A stretch of DNA of 28,776 bases from Eubacteriales bacterium (GTDB lineage Bacteria > Bacillota > Clostridia > Peptostreptococcales > Anaerovoracaceae): NCBI GenBank assembly GCA_029098205.1, contig JAQXNW010000044.1, positions 1 to 28,776 on the forward strand, read 5' to 3'. This document shows, piece after piece, positions 28,219-28,776 of this stretch. The notes beneath the pieces were generated by a model. That model made no database searches. It had not been told where the DNA came from and was given only the letters and a program-made list of their open reading frames with translations. The position numbers and the translations under genes are program-made. Every line of letters begins with the position of its first letter. Position 1 is the stretch's first letter.

Positions 28219-28776
28219 TTATTCCGTCGTACTGATAATTACGTCCGTATTCGAACGGTCGGTCTGGCTGACTTTCATCTTCTTGGCATCCGACGGATCC
28301 ACATCTTCCTTAAGTCCGAGGAGACTCGGTCCCAGATAAACCGTCTTCAGCACTTTTCCATTCAGCGATACCTTACTCTCCTCCGTAAAGTTCTCGCCCT
28401 TAATATAGTATTTGCCGTTGATCAGCACAATCTTGTCAATCTTGATCGGCTTCACGCCCATCTTCATGTTATTCGTCTTGAACGGATTGCTGCCGCCGTA
28501 GATATAATCATTGCCGTACAGCATGTCATAGCTCAGGAGCTCGAGGTTCTTCAGATAATTCTTTGACTTATGATCCGTGTCCTGATGGTACCGGATCAGA
28601 GTCCCCTGATGAATGCCTATGCGGTTCAGAACATCCGCCGCCAGCTGATACGCGTGCTGGTTCTTCTTCACCTTCGGCATCGAATAGTTGCTCCAGATCA
28701 CATACTGCGTCTGATACAGATTCGAAGCCTTATAGGTGCTCTCCGTAAGGCTGAGCGCCGGAATATGATCTCCGTA
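28219..28776 (-). CDS. C-terminal part of an LTA-synthase-like sulfatase (truncated by window)
   Basis: The frame is open to the window edge, so only the last 185 residues are seen. They start with YGDHIPAL, the metal-binding GDH motif of the alkaline-phosphatase/sulfatase fold as in LtaS, followed by YVIWSNY, also typical of LtaS/MdoB-type phosphoglycerol transferases. After the helical end of the sulfatase domain (about residue 105) comes a beta-rich tail with INGKYYIKGENFTEESKVSL, which looks like an IPT/TIG-type module not present in standard LtaS. The protein probably builds lipoteichoic acid or a related glycerol-phosphate polymer outside the membrane. The N-terminal membrane region lies outside the window. 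Confidence 0.83.
   Translation of the reverse strand, partial: YGDHIPALSLTESTYKASNLYQTQYVIWSNYSMPKVKKNQHAYQLAADVLNRIGIHQGTLIRYHQDTDHKSKNYLKNLELLSYDMLYGNDYIYGGSNPFKTNNMKMGVKPIKIDKIVLINGKYYIKGENFTEESKVSLNGKVLKTVYLGPSLLGLKEDVDPSDAKKMKVSQTDRSNTDVIISTTE

Noticed and set aside
1..28776. Mobile element, CRISPR array, tRNA or prophage
   Set aside because: I found no transposase or integrase motifs, no regular repeat-spacer pattern and no cloverleaf with anticodon and acceptor stem.

Overview
The window looks like a chromosomal segment of a Gram-positive anaerobe of the class Clostridia. The evidence is Shine-Dalgarno sites (GGAGG/AGGAG) before nearly every gene, AT-rich intergenic regions around moderately GC-rich genes, a sortase-type surface protein, an LTA-synthase-like sulfatase, a PF06541 membrane protein, low-potential iron-sulfur proteins, a TPP riboswitch and an rpsF-ssb-rpsR operon. 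I cannot name a genus. I see no tRNA, rRNA, CRISPR array, insertion sequence or prophage.

Positions 1-2280 (minus) are a redox operon. It encodes a [2Fe-2S] protein, a FAD/NAD(P) oxidoreductase, a 4Fe-4S protein and a BFD-like [2Fe-2S] protein, followed by a gene that starts at a TTG and runs off the window. It resembles the HcnABC / opine oxidase / D-hydroxyproline dehydrogenase group, with the usually fused BFD domain as its own gene. A divergent LysR-type regulator (2696-3649) probably controls it.

Positions 3782-10563 form a thiamine-precursor salvage locus. A consensus promoter, a TPP riboswitch and a terminator precede an ABC ATPase, a permease, an M20 hydrolase, a THI5-like lipoprotein binding protein and a second, paralogous permease. 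A tenA (aminopyrimidine aminohydrolase) gene lies on the other side of a small lipoprotein gene. Together they fit uptake of formylaminopyrimidine, deformylation by the M20 enzyme and deamination to HMP by TenA.

Positions 10568-15524 carry purB and purA (the two steps from IMP to AMP), alanine racemase and a DUF4430-like anchored protein. Positions 15545-18943 are a sugar-acid type module: a GntR/FCD regulator, an IlvD/Edd-family dehydratase and a GntP-family permease broken by two internal deletions. Both intact genes have a perfect AT palindrome over the promoter -10, which suggests GntR-type autoregulation and repression of the dehydratase.

Positions 18944-22115 hold a nested inverted repeat, a minus-strand surface protein with a thioester-like domain that lacks the expected Gln, and the rpsF-ssb-rpsR operon. 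Positions 22271-23975 carry an NhaC-family antiporter with an elaborate structured leader. The rest (23974-28776) concerns the envelope: a nucleotidyltransferase with a structured leader, a PAP2 phosphatase, a PlsC-type acyltransferase, a PF06541 protein, a DUF218/SanA-like protein and the C-terminal part of an LTA-synthase-like sulfatase.

The most interesting material is regulatory: the structured leaders of nhaC (22316-22401), the nucleotidyltransferase (25000-25082) and tenA (9736-9826), the multi-hairpin expression platform of the TPP riboswitch, and the paired palindromic operators.
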